The notes under the pieces are model-generated. The model was not told the DNA's origin and ran no database searches. It worked only from the letters and a program-made list of their open reading frames with translations. From positions 191,733 to 255,732 of the forward strand of contig NZ_LUKZ01000009.1 in the NCBI RefSeq assembly GCF_001633105.1: a DNA stretch of 64,000 bases. Reading direction: 5' to 3'. A program made the translations under genes and the position numbers. The stretch comes from Acidovorax sp. GW101-3H11. Its GTDB lineage: Bacteria; Pseudomonadota; Gammaproteobacteria; Burkholderiales; Burkholderiaceae_C. Positions 15,338-24,354 of this stretch are shown here, in pieces (position 1 is the stretch's first letter; every line of letters starts with the position of its first letter).

Positions 15338-16225
15338 ATGAAGACCACTTTGGAAGAGCTGCAGGCCTTTGTTGCCGTGGTGGACGGCGGCTCCATCACC
15401 GCTGCCGCAGACCACCTGGACCAGACGGTTTCGGGCATCAGCCGGGCGCTGGCGCGGCTGGAGAAAAAGCTCGACACCACACTGCTGCGCCGCACCACCC
15501 GCCGCACCGCGCTGACGGAGGAGGGTCAGGCTTTCCTGCAGCGCACGCGCGCCATCCTGGCGTCCATCGAAGACGCAGAAGAGCACATGGCCGCGCGCCG
15601 CCAGCAGCCCGCAGGGCGCTTGCGCGTGAATGCGGCCACGCCCTTCATGCTGCACGCGGTGGTGCCGCTGGTGCCAGCGTTTCGCAGTGCCTACCCGCAG
15701 ATCACGCTGGAGTTGGACACGGACGAGGCCTACATCGACCTGCTGGAGCGCCGCACGGACGTGGCGATCCGCATCGGCCAGCTGCAGGACTCGACCCTGC
15801 ACGCGCGGCCGCTGTGCACCAGCCGCCTGCGGGTGCTGGCCAGCCCGGAATACCTGGCGCGCGCGGGCCGGCCCAAAAGCGTGGCCGACCTGGCCGGGCA
15901 CACACTGCTGGGCTTCAACCAGCCGGAGTCGCTCAACCGCTGGCCGCTGCGCGGCACACATGGGGACGAGTGGCCCATCGTGCCCAGCCTCACGGCGTCA
16001 AGCGGCGAGACGCTGCGCCAGCTGGCGCTGGCACATGTGGGGCTGGTGTGTTTGTCCGACTTCATGACCGCCGCCGACCGCGAGAGCGGCCGCCTGGTGC
16101 AGGTGCTGGCGCGCGACACGGTGGAGGTGCGCCAGCCGATCAACGCGGTGTATTACCGCAACACGCAGCTGGCCGCACGGATCGCGTGTTTTCTGGATTT
16201 TCTGCAGGAGCGCATGGGGGGCTGA
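15338..16225 (+). CDS. LysR-family transcriptional regulator
   Basis: This 295-aa regulator has an N-terminal HTH (LEELQAFVAVVDGGSITAAA) and a substrate-binding domain of the CrgA-like subgroup. It is divergent from the MFS transporter, with a 138-bp intergenic region that contains AT-rich promoter-like sequence near 15240-15310. Control of the transporter is the likely role, by position. Confidence 0.92.
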   Translation: MKTTLEELQAFVAVVDGGSITAAADHLDQTVSGISRALARLEKKLDTTLLRRTTRRTALTEEGQAFLQRTRAILASIEDAEEHMAARRQQPAGRLRVNAATPFMLHAVVPLVPAFRSAYPQITLELDTDEAYIDLLERRTDVAIRIGQLQDSTLHARPLCTSRLRVLASPEYLARAGRPKSVADLAGHTLLGFNQPESLNRWPLRGTHGDEWPIVPSLTASSGETLRQLALAHVGLVCLSDFMTAADRESGRLVQVLARDTVEVRQPINAVYYRNTQLAARIACFLDFLQERMGG

Positions 16226-16314
16226 AAGGGAAAGGGGGACGGGGAGCGGGGAAAGGGGCACTGTGTGTGGCCCCCTTCAGCCCTTGGCGCAGGGCCCTTG
16301 GCTTGTGCGCGCCC

Positions 16315-16512
16315 TCAGCGCAGCGCACGCAGCTGCTGCAGGCGCTGCAGCACGGCATCGATGACGGCGTTGGCGCCATCGACCTCGCAGCTCCACATCA
16401 TCTCCAGCAGCTCAATCAGCGCGATGGCATTGTTCTCTTGCAGCGCTGCGCGGGCAGCAGCCTGCAGGTTGTGGGTGTCCAGATCCTGCAGAACATCAAC
16501 GGTCAATCCCAT
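16315..16512 (-). CDS. Small hypothetical protein, 65 aa
   Basis: The ORF begins MGLTVDVLQDLDTHNLQAAA after AAGGAG, a well-placed ribosome site, and is predicted mostly helical. It contains a single Cys and Trp and no membrane segment. No family is recognised. It sits alone between a LysR gene and a GST gene. The strong Shine-Dalgarno sequence argues that it is real. Confidence 0.55.
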   Translation of the reverse strand: MGLTVDVLQDLDTHNLQAAARAALQENNAIALIELLEMMWSCEVDGANAVIDAVLQRLQQLRALR

Positions 16513-16631
16513 GGGGCACTCCTTGTTTTTTTGGGGAGGTCCATCGTAGGTGCGGGGCCAACGTGCGCCGGGCTGCGCGGCATGATCAAGATCAAGGGCG
16601 GACGAGAAACCCGCCGCCCCGGCCCCCAGCG

Positions 16632-17336
16632 TCAGCCGCGCGCCGGAATCGCCAGCCCCCGGGCCACGGCCGGGCGGGCCACGAAGGCGGTGAGCACGCG
16701 CTGCACGTGCTTGAACTGGTCGAACTCCACCAGCTCGCCCGCGCCATAGAAGCCCACCAGGTTGCGCACCCAGGGCAGGATGGCGATGTCGGCGATGGTG
16801 TACTGGTCGCCCATCACCCATGGGCGGCCCGCAAGGCGCTCGTCCAGTACCTTGAGCAGGCGCTTCGATTCGGCCACATACCGGTCGCGCGGGCGCTTGT
16901 CTTCAAAGTCCTTGCCCGCAAACTTGTGGAAGAAGCCGAGCTGGCCAAACATGGGGCCCACGCCGCCCATCTGCCACATCAGCCACTGGATGGTTTCGTA
17001 GCGCGCGGCGGCGTCCTGGGGGATCAGCTGGCCGGTTTTGTCGGCCAGGTACAGCAGGATGGCGCCGGATTCGAACAGCGCCAGTGGCTGGCCGCCGGGG
17101 CCATTCGGGTCCAGGATGGCCGGGATCTTGTTGTTGGGGTTGAGCGAGAGGAACTCGGGCGAGGTCTGGTCGTTGGTCTCGAAGCTCACCAGGTGGGGCT
17201 CGTAGGGCAGGCCCAGCTCTTCGAGCGCAATCGACACCTTCACGCCGTTGGGTGTGGGCAGCGAGTACAGCTGCAGGCGGTCGGGGTGCTGGGCGGGCCA
17301 CTTGCGGGTGATGGCAAAAGCGGAAAGATCGGTCAT
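16632..17336 (-). CDS. Glutathione S-transferase (YghU/Ure2-like)
   Basis: This 234-aa protein has a thioredoxin-like N-terminal domain (YSLPTPNGVKVSIALEELG, then NPNNKIPAI and the ESGAILLYLA glutathione-binding motif) and an all-alpha C-terminal domain with the WVMGDQYTIADIA signature. The start at 17336 follows AGGA. YghU-type GSTs bind glutathione and act as disulfide reductases or peroxidases. Divergent from dapF with a 92-bp gap. Confidence 0.9.
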   Translation of the reverse strand: MTDLSAFAITRKWPAQHPDRLQLYSLPTPNGVKVSIALEELGLPYEPHLVSFETNDQTSPEFLSLNPNNKIPAILDPNGPGGQPLALFESGAILLYLADKTGQLIPQDAAARYETIQWLMWQMGGVGPMFGQLGFFHKFAGKDFEDKRPRDRYVAESKRLLKVLDERLAGRPWVMGDQYTIADIAILPWVRNLVGFYGAGELVEFDQFKHVQRVLTAFVARPAVARGLAIPARG

Positions 17337-17428
17337 GCGCGGTTCCTGAAAAGCCGAGGGACGAAGGGAATGGCGAAGCCTACGCCCCCTCGTGGTTTGG
17401 CGCAGGGCCGGGGCCATAATCCCTTCCC

Positions 17429-18310
17429 ATGCAGATTCGCTTTACCAAAATGCAGGGCGCGGGCAACGATTTCGTGGTGCTCGACGAAACCCAGGGCCGC
17501 CTGGGGCTGTCTGCGGCGCAGTACCGCTTCCTGGCCGACCGCCACTTTGGCGTGGGGGCCGACCAGATCCTCACCGTGCGGCCCTCCCCGGCAGAGGGCA
17601 TTGATTTCGAATACGTGATCCACAACGCCGATGGCGGCGAGGTGGAGCAGTGTGGCAACGGCGCGCGCTGCTTTGCGCGCTTTGTGCACGACAAGGGTCT
17701 CACCGGCAAGGACCAGATCCGGGTGCAGACCCAAAGCGGCGTGATCGCTCCGCGCCTCACGGCCGATGGCCGCGTCACCGTGGACATGGGGCGCCCCGAG
17801 TTTGACCCGGCCAAGGTGCCCTTTGATGCGTCCGGCCTGGTGCCCGTGGCGCAAGGTTTGGGCCAAAAATGGCCGTTACCGCCCGATGGTAAAGCGCTTT
17901 CAGCTATCGTTTTGGTAGCAATTGTGTCCATGGGCAACCCCCATGCCGTGCAGCTGGTGGACAACGTGGACACCGCGCCCGTGCAAGAAACCGGCCCCCT
18001 CATCGAAAGCCACCCGCGCTTTCCGCAGCGGGTGAATGCGGGCTACCTGCAGATCGTGGACCGTGCCCATGTGCGGCTGCGCGTGTTCGAGCGCGGCGTG
18101 GGCGAAACCCTGGCCTGTGGCACCGGCGCCTGCGCGGCGGTGGCGGCGGGTATCCGCCTGGGCCTGCTCGACCCCGAGGTGCAGGTGGACACGCGCGGCG
18201 GCCGCCTCACCATTGCCTGGAGCGGCCAGGAGGCCGATTCCGTTTTCATGACCGGCCCCGCCACCACGGTGTTCGAAGGCCAGATCGACATTCCTGACAC
18301 CCTCGTATGA
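17429..18310 (+). CDS. dapF: Diaminopimelate epimerase
   Basis: This 293-aa enzyme interconverts LL- and meso-diaminopimelate for lysine and peptidoglycan synthesis. The two catalytic cysteines are Cys75 in QCGNGARC and Cys230 in ACGTGAC. A mini-repeat copy (17889-17925) encodes residues 154-166, a region that lies between the two domains and tolerates insertion. DUF484 starts at 18307, overlapping by 4 bp; xerC follows, the order also found in enterobacteria. Confidence 0.96.
   Translation: MQIRFTKMQGAGNDFVVLDETQGRLGLSAAQYRFLADRHFGVGADQILTVRPSPAEGIDFEYVIHNADGGEVEQCGNGARCFARFVHDKGLTGKDQIRVQTQSGVIAPRLTADGRVTVDMGRPEFDPAKVPFDASGLVPVAQGLGQKWPLPPDGKALSAIVLVAIVSMGNPHAVQLVDNVDTAPVQETGPLIESHPRFPQRVNAGYLQIVDRAHVRLRVFERGVGETLACGTGACAAVAAGIRLGLLDPEVQVDTRGGRLTIAWSGQEADSVFMTGPATTVFEGQIDIPDTLV
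17889..17925. repeat. AT-rich mini-repeat, copy 3 (inside dapF)
   Basis: On the coding strand GGTAAAGCGCTTTCAGCTAT and then CGTTTTGGTAGCAATT; the reverse complement matches the family core ATTGCTACC-AAAA-CGATAGCT. It is in frame, encoding [12 protein letters not shown]. Confidence 0.7.
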
Positions 18311-18999
18311 CGACCTCCCACATCCCACCGATCACTGAAGACGACATCGCCCAGTTTTTGACCAACACCCCCGGCTTCTTCGAGCGGCATGCCGAGGTGC
18401 TGGCCAGCGTGCAGATCACCAGCCCCCACGGCGCGCGCGCCGTGAGCCTGCAGGAGCGCCAGGCCGAGATGCTGCGCGAGAAGATCAAGGGCCTGGAGCA
18501 GCGCATCATGGAAATGGTGCGCAACAGCAACGAAAACGCGGCCATTGCCCACAAGGTGCACCAGTGGACCAGCAGCCTGCTGGAGGTGCGCGACCCGTTC
18601 GACCTGCCGCAGGCCGTGGTCGATGGCGTGCGCACCCTGTTCGATGTGCCCCAGGCGGCCGTGCGGGTGTGGGAAGTGGCCGCCCCGTACATCGACGCCG
18701 ACTTCACCCAGGGCGCGAGCGAAGACGCGCGCGCGTTTGCCTCGTCGCTGACCATGCCCTTCTGCGGCCCCAACCTGGGTTTCGAGCCCGCAGGCTGGCT
18801 GGCGCAGGAGAGCGGCGAGCCCGCCCAGTCGTTGGCGTTGCTGCCGCTGCGCGCGGGCGCCATCGACAGCGCCACGCCCGCGTTTGGCCTGCTGGTGCTG
18901 GGCTCGCACGACCCGCAGCGCTTTGATGCCACCATGGGCACCGACTTCCTGTCGCGCATGGCCGAGCTGGCCAGCGCAGCGCTGCTGCGCCTGAAATGA
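18307..18999 (+). CDS. DUF484 family protein
   Basis: This 230-aa protein is a GAF-like DUF484 member, with the N-terminal [20 protein letters not shown] signature and a helical stretch before the GAF-like domain. Its start overlaps the dapF stop (ATGA). The gene is conserved between dapF and xerC in proteobacteria; its function is not defined, although the context suggests a link to chromosome dimer resolution or cell envelope. Confidence 0.9.
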   Translation: MTTSHIPPITEDDIAQFLTNTPGFFERHAEVLASVQITSPHGARAVSLQERQAEMLREKIKGLEQRIMEMVRNSNENAAIAHKVHQWTSSLLEVRDPFDLPQAVVDGVRTLFDVPQAAVRVWEVAAPYIDADFTQGASEDARAFASSLTMPFCGPNLGFEPAGWLAQESGEPAQSLALLPLRAGAIDSATPAFGLLVLGSHDPQRFDATMGTDFLSRMAELASAALLRLK

Positions 19000-19118
19000 T
19001 GCCCTCCTGTGCGGCTGCGCCGCTTTCCCCCTGCGGGGGGACGCCACCCCTGGCCCGGCGAAGCCGGTTCCACGGTGGCGCTGGCCTGGGGGCGCGCCCG
19101 TTGCTGGGGTAGTGCTCC
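19000..19118. repeat. GC-rich intergenic repeat between DUF484 gene and xerC
   Basis: The 119-bp gap contains GGCTGCGCCGC, CCCCCTGCGGGGGG and GCCCGGCGAAGCCGG palindromic pieces. From general knowledge, similar composite repeats are common between Comamonadaceae genes. It separates xerC from an otherwise tightly packed operon. Confidence 0.55.
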
Positions 19119-20102
19119 ATGCCCGACGCGCCGCCCACGCAGATCCCCGCAGACCCGCACGTCCTGCGCTATCTGGAGCATGTGCGCGTCGAAAAGCGGC
19201 TGGCCGCGCGCACGCTCACGCTCTACACCCTGGACCTGGAAAGGCTGGCCCAGCTGGCGGCGGCGGTGAATGTGCCGCTGTTGCAGCTCACCAGCGCCCA
19301 CATCCGCCGCTTTGTGGCGCAGATGCACAGTGCGGGGCGCAGCGGGCGCGGCATTGCGCTCATCCTCTCGGGTTGGCGGGGGTTCTTCACCTGGGCCGGG
19401 CGGCAGGGGCTGATTCCGCACAACCCGGTGCAGGACGTGCGCGCCCCTAAGGCACCCAAGCCCTTGCCCAAGGCCCTGGGCGTGGACGACGCCGTGCGGC
19501 TGGCCGAGTTTGACAACACAGGCGCCGACCCCTGGCTGGAGGCGCGCGATGCCGCCATGGTCGAGCTGCTGTATGGCTGTGGCCTGCGCGTGGGCGAGCT
19601 GGCCGGGCTGGATGCGGTTGCCAACGCCGACACCCATCGACTGGGGCGCGGCTGGGTGGATCTGGAGGCGGGCGAGGCCCATGTGTTTGGCAAGGGCAGC
19701 AAGCGCCGCAGCGTGCCGGTGGGCGCCGCCGCCACGGCCGCGCTGCAGGCCTGGCTGGCCATCCGCGCCACGCCGTTTGGCGGCGAGGGCGCAGCGCGAC
19801 TCGATGCCGCGCTGTTCGTGGGCCAGCGCGGTGCGCGGCTCACGGCGCAGTCCATCTGGCTGCGCCTGCGCCAGCGCAGCCAGCAGGCCGGGCTGACCAC
19901 GCCCGTGCACCCGCACATGCTGCGCCACTCGTTTGCCAGCCACCTGCTGCAAAGCAGCGGCGACCTGCGCGCGGTGCAGGAGCTGCTGGGCCACGCCAAC
20001 ATCACCACCACGCAGGTCTATACGCGGCTCGATTTTCAGCACCTGGCCAAGGTGTACGACGCGGCCCATCCGCGCGCTCGCCGGAAAAAGCCAGGAGGCT
20101 AA
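19119..20102 (+). CDS. xerC: Tyrosine recombinase XerC
   Basis: This 327-aa site-specific recombinase resolves chromosome dimers at dif with XerD. The catalytic set is complete: Arg157 in CGLRVGEL, Lys192 in the GKGSK turn, His266 and Arg269 in HPHMLRH, His292 in LLGHANI and the nucleophile Tyr301 in QVYTRLD. The N-terminal SAM-like core-binding domain covers about 15-105. Membership of the dapF-DUF484-xerC group supports XerC rather than XerD. Confidence 0.95.
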   Translation: MPDAPPTQIPADPHVLRYLEHVRVEKRLAARTLTLYTLDLERLAQLAAAVNVPLLQLTSAHIRRFVAQMHSAGRSGRGIALILSGWRGFFTWAGRQGLIPHNPVQDVRAPKAPKPLPKALGVDDAVRLAEFDNTGADPWLEARDAAMVELLYGCGLRVGELAGLDAVANADTHRLGRGWVDLEAGEAHVFGKGSKRRSVPVGAAATAALQAWLAIRATPFGGEGAARLDAALFVGQRGARLTAQSIWLRLRQRSQQAGLTTPVHPHMLRHSFASHLLQSSGDLRAVQELLGHANITTTQVYTRLDFQHLAKVYDAAHPRARRKKPGG

Positions 20103-20133
20103 GTCCGCTGCGCGGCGCACCCGCCGGGGCGCG

Positions 20134-21735
20134 TCAGGCCGCAGCGATGCCCGCCGGGCCGTGGCCCAGCAGGTTGCGGCGCGAAGGCTGGTGGGGCAGG
20201 GCGGCGCGGTGTTCATACACCTCGGGCAGCTTGAAGGTGGCCACGGTGTCCACCAGTTCCCCGGCCTGGTGGTTCAGGCTGGCGGCGGCAGCGGCCATCT
20301 CCTCGACCAGAGCGGCGTTCTGCTGGGTGGCCTGGTCCATCTGCGTGACCGCCTCGCTGATCTGGTCCATGCCCTCGCTCTGCTCGGTGCTGGCGGCGCT
20401 GATCTCACCCATGATGTCGGTCACGCGGCGGATGGAGGCCGCCACCTCGTTCATGGTCTGCCCGGCGCGGTCCACCAGGGCGGTGCCTGCTTCCACGCGC
20501 TCTACGCTGGAGCCGATCAGGCCCTTGATTTCGCGCGAGGCCTCGGCCGAGCGGCTGGCGAGCACCCGCACCTCGGTGGCCACCACCGCAAAGCCCCGGC
20601 CCTGTTCCCCGGCGCGGGCGGCTTCCACCGCTGCGTTCAGCGCCAGGATGTTGGTCTGGAAGGCGATGGAGTCGATCACGCCGATGATCTCGGTGATCTT
20701 GCTGCTGCTGTCGTTGATGTCTTTCATCGTGCGCACCACGTCGGCCACCACCGCGCCGCCCTGCATGGCAATGGTGGTGGCGCTGTGTGCAAGCTGGTTG
20801 GCCTGGCGCGAGCTGTCGGCGTTCTGCCGCACGGTGGCATTGAGCTGTTCCATCGACGCAGCGGTTTCCTCCAGCGCGCTGGCCTGCTCCTCGGTGCGGG
20901 ACGACAGGCTGTGGTTGCCCTGGGCAATCTGCTCGGACGCGCTGGCGACGTTGACCGAACTCTGGTGCACCATGGCGACCATGGCCACGAGGCTGTCCTG
21001 CATGCGCTTGAGCTGGGCCATCAGGCTGGTGGTGTCGCCAGGCTTGAGGTGGATCGCCACCGTGAGGTCGCCATGCGCCACGCTGCGCGCCAGGGCGGCT
21101 GCGGTGCCGGGCTCGGTGCCAAAACCCAGGGCAAACAGCACACCGCCTGCAATCGCCAAGACCACAAACAGCCGGGTATTGGCGTACGACACCACGGCCT
21201 GGTCGTATTCCTTGCGGGCCGTGTCCAGCTGCACCTGTACCAGCGCGCCCAGCACGTCCTGCAAGGGGTCGAGAGCGGGGTACATCTCTTTGGCGGCATA
21301 GGCTGTGAGGCCGGGCAGGTCCTTGCGGCCAATCAGTTCTTCCAGGGTGCGCACAGCGCCATCGGCCTGGGGCTGCAGTGTCTTGAACTGCGCAGTCAGC
21401 CGCACCTCGTCGGCCACCAGCTCGGTGGCCAGGTAGGCGCTCCAGTTGTCGCTGATCTCCTTCTTGGCCTTGGCGATGGAGTCCAGCCCCTGCTGGGGCG
21501 TGAAGGCGCCGTCCCGCACCTTGTGCGCCGTGTCCACCACGTTCACGGCGTAAGCGTCGGACACCAGCTTGATCTGCTTGAGGGGTACCACCCGGTCCTG
21601 GTACACGGTGTTCAAGCCCGCATTGGCGCGCTGCATGCCCGCCAGGCCCACGCTGCCGATCACGGTGGTGAGCAGGCACAGCGCTGCGAGCAGCAGCGAC
21701 AGGCGGGTGGAAATTTTCAGCTGTTTGAAGTTCAT
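20134..21735 (-). CDS. Methyl-accepting chemotaxis protein (4HB type)
   Basis: This 533-aa receptor has a first transmembrane helix at about 11-32, a four-helix-bundle periplasmic domain, a second helix at about 188-207, a HAMP region, and a signalling domain with the invariant hairpin tip [20 protein letters not shown] and [20 protein letters not shown] ribosome site precedes ATG 21735. It has no C-terminal CheR-binding pentapeptide, unlike its neighbour. It follows the second MCP gene and a cheW-like gene in one leftward unit. Ligand unknown. Confidence 0.95.
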   Translation of the reverse strand: MNFKQLKISTRLSLLLAALCLLTTVIGSVGLAGMQRANAGLNTVYQDRVVPLKQIKLVSDAYAVNVVDTAHKVRDGAFTPQQGLDSIAKAKKEISDNWSAYLATELVADEVRLTAQFKTLQPQADGAVRTLEELIGRKDLPGLTAYAAKEMYPALDPLQDVLGALVQVQLDTARKEYDQAVVSYANTRLFVVLAIAGGVLFALGFGTEPGTAAALARSVAHGDLTVAIHLKPGDTTSLMAQLKRMQDSLVAMVAMVHQSSVNVASASEQIAQGNHSLSSRTEEQASALEETAASMEQLNATVRQNADSSRQANQLAHSATTIAMQGGAVVADVVRTMKDINDSSSKITEIIGVIDSIAFQTNILALNAAVEAARAGEQGRGFAVVATEVRVLASRSAEASREIKGLIGSSVERVEAGTALVDRAGQTMNEVAASIRRVTDIMGEISAASTEQSEGMDQISEAVTQMDQATQQNAALVEEMAAAAASLNHQAGELVDTVATFKLPEVYEHRAALPHQPSRRNLLGHGPAGIAAA

Positions 21736-21808
21736 GGTGAACGCCCTCCTCGGTAAAAAAATTGCTGCCCTCTACTGTGGACTGAGGGCCTGTTGCGCTT
21801 GTGACGCG

Positions 21809-23593
21809 TCAGAAACTTTCCCAGCTTGCGTCGCTTCCGCCAGCAGGTGCCAGCGCAACGGCAGCGGGCTTCAAGGCGGTGGTGGTGCGGGTCCGGTTGC
21901 CCAGGGCTGGGCGTGGGGTGCTGTGGCTGCTCACCAAGGGCCGGGCCGGGGTGCGCGGCTGCATAGCCTGTGGGGCGTGCTGGGTGTTTTGGGTGTGGGC
22001 CAGGGCTTCTGCGCGGGCGGGCGGCGGCAGGGCCACGGTTTCGTCCTGGGGCGAGAGTCGGAAGGTGGCCACAGTGTTCACCAGATCCGTGGCCTGGTGG
22101 TTGAGGCTGGCTGCGGCGGCGGCCATCTCTTCAACCAGCGCGGCGTTCTGCTGGGTGGCCTGGTCCATCTGGGTGACAGCTTCGTTGATCTGGTCCACGC
22201 CCTGACTCTGCTCGGTGCTGGCAGCGCTGATCTCGCCCATGATGTCGGTCACGCGGCGGATAGAGGCGACCACTTCGCTCATGGTCTGCCCGGCGCGGTC
22301 CACCAAGGCGGTGCCTGCTTCCACGCGCTCCACGCTGGTGCCGATCAGGCCCTTGATTTGACGCGAGGCCTCGGCCGACCGGCTGGCGAGTACGCGCACC
22401 TCGGTGGCCACCACCGCGAAGCCCCGGCCTTGTTCACCGGCGCGGGCGGCTTCTACCGCGGCGTTGAGCGCCAGGATGTTGGTCTGGAAAGCGATGGAGT
22501 CGATCACGCCCACGATGTCCGCAATCTGGCGGCTGCTTTCATTGATGTCTTTCATCGTGTGGACCACCTCGGCCACCACGCTGCCGCCCTGTGCGGCCAC
22601 TTCGCTGGCGCTGCGCGCCATGGCGTCGGCCCGCTGTGCGTTGTCGGCGTTGTTGCGCACGGCAGTGTTGAGCTGTTCCATGGACGCGGCGGTTTCCTGC
22701 AGCGCACTGGCCTGCTGCTCGGTGCGGGCCGAAAGGTCGTTGTTGCCCTGGGCAATTTCGGCCGATGCGTTGGAGACGCTGTCACTGTTGTGCCGCACCT
22801 GGCCCACCAGATGCACCAGCGATTGCTGCATCTCCAGCAGGGCCTTGAGCAGCTGTGCGGTTTCGTTGGTGCCCCGGTAGGTGATGGGCAGGCTCAGGTC
22901 ACCGGCGGCCACGGCGCGCGCGGCATCCACGGCGCGGCGCAGGGGCTCGGTGGTGGAGCGGACGATGCGCAGGCCAATCACGGCGCCCGCGATCAGGGAC
23001 AGCCCCGTAAGCGACAGCACAAACACATTCATGGTGGACACTGCGGCCACCGCCTCGGCCTGGGCGTTCTTGGCCAGCGACTCCTGGTAGGCGATCAGCC
23101 TGTCCAGCGCCTCAAAGTAGGTGGCGCGTGGCGCCGCCATGGCACCTGTGAGGATAGTCCGGGCCTCGTCCAGCTGACCCGCGTTGGCCAGTTCGGAGTA
23201 GCGTTGCAGTTGCGCTGCATAGTCGCTGCGCGCACGCTGGGTCTCGGCCAGCGCGGCCTTGCCTTCGGGCGAAGTGATCTGCTGGCCCAGGGTGTCGAGG
23301 AGCTGTGTGATCTCTTGCCGCTTGCTGTTGACCAGGGCCTGGTGGCGCTGCAGGTTTTCGGGACGGGTATCCAGCAGCATCTGTGTGAGGGCCAGTTCCA
23401 CAGCCGTCACGTCTTCCTTGGCCACGTGCAGGTTCAGCACCTTGGGGAAGCGATCGTCGATGATGGAGTGGAAGGCGTTGTCCGCGCGGTGGGCCAGCCC
23501 CATGGACAGCGTGCCCATGATGCCAATGAGCAGGCCCATCAGGCCGAAGCCCAGTGTGAGCCGGGTAGAAATCTTCAGATCGTTGAAGTTCAT
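21809..23593 (-). CDS. Methyl-accepting chemotaxis protein with C-terminal WESF tail
   Basis: This 594-aa receptor has a first membrane helix at about 11-32, a 4HB ligand domain, a second helix, HAMP and a signalling domain nearly identical to that of the next gene ([20 protein letters not shown]). A flexible Pro/Thr/Ala-rich tail ends in SWESF, the type of pentapeptide that tethers CheR and CheB. The start at 23593 (MNFNDLKISTR) is chosen over a much longer open frame, because other MCPs here begin with the same motif. The two tandem MCPs probably arose by duplication. Confidence 0.94.
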   Translation of the reverse strand: MNFNDLKISTRLTLGFGLMGLLIGIMGTLSMGLAHRADNAFHSIIDDRFPKVLNLHVAKEDVTAVELALTQMLLDTRPENLQRHQALVNSKRQEITQLLDTLGQQITSPEGKAALAETQRARSDYAAQLQRYSELANAGQLDEARTILTGAMAAPRATYFEALDRLIAYQESLAKNAQAEAVAAVSTMNVFVLSLTGLSLIAGAVIGLRIVRSTTEPLRRAVDAARAVAAGDLSLPITYRGTNETAQLLKALLEMQQSLVHLVGQVRHNSDSVSNASAEIAQGNNDLSARTEQQASALQETAASMEQLNTAVRNNADNAQRADAMARSASEVAAQGGSVVAEVVHTMKDINESSRQIADIVGVIDSIAFQTNILALNAAVEAARAGEQGRGFAVVATEVRVLASRSAEASRQIKGLIGTSVERVEAGTALVDRAGQTMSEVVASIRRVTDIMGEISAASTEQSQGVDQINEAVTQMDQATQQNAALVEEMAAAAASLNHQATDLVNTVATFRLSPQDETVALPPPARAEALAHTQNTQHAPQAMQPRTPARPLVSSHSTPRPALGNRTRTTTALKPAAVALAPAGGSDASWESF

Positions 23594-23625
23594 GGTGTGC
23601 AGTTCCTTGCAGGTTGTGCTGCAGC

Positions 23626-24153
23626 TCAGTGGCAGGCAGCAGGTGTACCACTCGCCACAGAATTGGCAAGAAATTTTTCGATATCGAGCAGGATCAACAT
23701 GCGCTGGCCGACCGAGCCAATGGCCAGCAGATGCTCGGGGGCGATGTCGCCGCGCAGGGCGGGCACGGGGCGCAGTTGCTCTCGCTCCAGCGTGAGCACG
23801 TCGGACACGCCGTCCACCACCACGCCCACCGTCCGCTGGCCTATATGCAGCACGATCACCACCTTCAGGTGGTCGTATTGCACGGCGGTTTGCCCCAGCT
23901 TCAGGCGCAGGTCGATGATCGGAACGATCACGCCGCGCAGGTTCATCACGCCCTGGAGTTCGCCCGTGGCATTGGCGATGGTGGTGGGCTTTTCGTACGA
24001 ACGGATCTCCTGCACGCGCAGGATGTCCACCCCGTATTCCTCGTTCCCGATCTTGAATGCCAGGAACTCGCGGAGGTCGGTCATCGTGGCCTGGGCGGTG
24101 CCGGGCGCAGGTGCCAGTCGGGTGGCGGGAATGTGGGTGTGGGTTGCAGGCAT
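23626..24153 (-). CDS. CheW-like chemotaxis coupling protein
   Basis: This 175-aa single-domain CheW protein couples receptors to CheA. Typical features are FLAFKIGNEEYGVDILRVQE, MNLRGVIVPIIDLR and the C-terminal ILLDIEKFL. The ATG at 24153 is chosen as the longest frame; an internal ATG (MTDLREF, 24084) is an equally plausible start and would remove 23 disordered residues. It heads the leftward unit with two MCPs. No cheA, cheY or cheR gene is in the window. Confidence 0.92.
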   Translation of the reverse strand: MPATHTHIPATRLAPAPGTAQATMTDLREFLAFKIGNEEYGVDILRVQEIRSYEKPTTIANATGELQGVMNLRGVIVPIIDLRLKLGQTAVQYDHLKVVIVLHIGQRTVGVVVDGVSDVLTLEREQLRPVPALRGDIAPEHLLAIGSVGQRMLILLDIEKFLANSVASGTPAACH

Positions 24154-24183
24154 GGCTGTTTGATAAAAATGATAATGTCAGAA

Positions 24184-24213
24184 ATTCTATGTATGTGTAA
24201 TCATTGTTGTCAA
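24184..24213 (-). promoter_or_regulatory. Sigma70-type promoter of the cheW-MCP unit
   Basis: Minus-strand TTGACA (24208-24213) and TAGAAT (24184-24189) are separated by 18 bp. The predicted start near 24177 lies just ahead of the cheW-like ATG. The region is strongly AT-rich against the genome average. Confidence 0.65.
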
Positions 24214-24354
24214 ATAAAGAGGTGAAAATTGATAAATTCAGGAGGCGCAGCGCACCGCCAGCTGTTGCAGGGCTTGGTGGGTTTGGGAGGCTGCATCGCT
24301 GTTTTTGCGCGGCCCAGGGGGTGAGGCGGGCTCCCAACCCGCACAATCCGGGGC

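Noticed and set aside
13997-15961. 654-aa version of the MFS transporter
   Set aside because: The extension is antisense to the divergent LysR gene; ATG 15199 has AGGAG and starts at the first helix.
21809-24346. 845-aa version of the second MCP
   Set aside because: The long frame runs through the cheW-like gene; ATG 23593 gives the typical MCP N-terminus.
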